A stretch of DNA of 64,000 nt from Symbiodinium natans (taxonomy: Eukaryota > Sar > Dinophyceae > Suessiales > Symbiodiniaceae): the NCBI GenBank assembly GCA_905221605.1, contig CAJNDS010002235.1, forward strand, positions 481,343-545,342. The letters run 5' to 3'. Under the pieces are notes generated by a model. That model was given only the letters and a program-made list of their open reading frames with translations, searched no databases and was not told where the DNA came from. Shown here piece by piece: positions 63,958 through 64,000 of this stretch. Position numbers and translations under genes: made by a program. Position 1 is the stretch's first letter, and every line of letters begins with the position of its first letter.

Positions 63958-64000
63958 GTTTAGGGTTTAGGGTTTAGGGTCTAGGGTTTAGGGTTTAGGG
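63958..64000. repeat. TTTAGGG array running off the window
   Basis: Six heptamers at the right edge. Together with the CCCTAAA block below it brackets the candidate exon as an inverted pair. Confidence 0.95.

Noticed and set aside
63958-64000. A true chromosome end
   Set aside because: Only six heptamers at an arbitrary window edge, similar to dozens of internal arrays.

Overview
The window reads as nuclear DNA of a dinoflagellate. The reasons are arrays of the TTTAGGG telomere-type heptamer scattered through introns, introns that mostly begin GC (sometimes GA) instead of GT and end AG before a G, a methylase-like gene of a type I recall as abundant in Symbiodiniaceae-like algae, and an intronless ubiquitin-like/RCC1-repeat gene. 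No bacterial, viral, tRNA or rRNA features were seen. No database search was possible, so the organism call is an inference. Every gene I can support lies on the minus strand, so transcription runs from high to low coordinates.

Region 1 (about 0.3-11.3 kb) holds one intron-rich gene. Its 3' half can be assembled with all intron phases closing: seven exons from 2439 down to 477 encode a DNA-methylase-like Rossmann domain (FAGAAN motif, APDCSS motif, IEQPSS motif) and end at a TAG. Upstream exons (7612-4418, 9320-8453, 10587-9704) encode a low-complexity acidic/proline stretch, an RGG plus Lys/Ala-rich stretch, and globular segments I do not recognise. Introns here are full of (TA)n, (CA)n, (CT)n and (TGTA)n microsatellites.

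Region 2 (11.3-14.1 kb) has no recognisable gene and starts the telomere-like repeats.

Region 3 (14.1-56.3 kb, perhaps to 64 kb) is the striking part: 49 mini-exons, 46 of exactly 54 nt, one of 51 and two of 42, all on the minus strand, all phase 0, none with a stop. Each encodes an 18-residue charged helix (pattern ARQEQERVLREAEEAKKK). The exons fall into seven sequence types, and six types recur in the same order four times, a higher-order repeat of 6-7 exons. Introns of 0.1-2.9 kb are packed with TTTAGGG/CCCTAAA arrays in both orientations, G homopolymers and small foldback elements. One intron contains a complete, intronless Ubl + ten-RCC1-repeat gene (38313-36832). A two-exon segment is tandemly triplicated at 31.9-34.8 kb.

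Region 4 (56.3-64 kb) has decayed units, possible upstream exons (60.5 and 63.9 kb), a non-repetitive island (61.0-61.9 kb), a TAG trinucleotide array and more telomere-like arrays.

If spliced as one transcript, Region 3 would encode roughly 870 residues of nearly uninterrupted alpha-helix, each exon adding five helical turns. It looks like a structural rod built by exon duplication.
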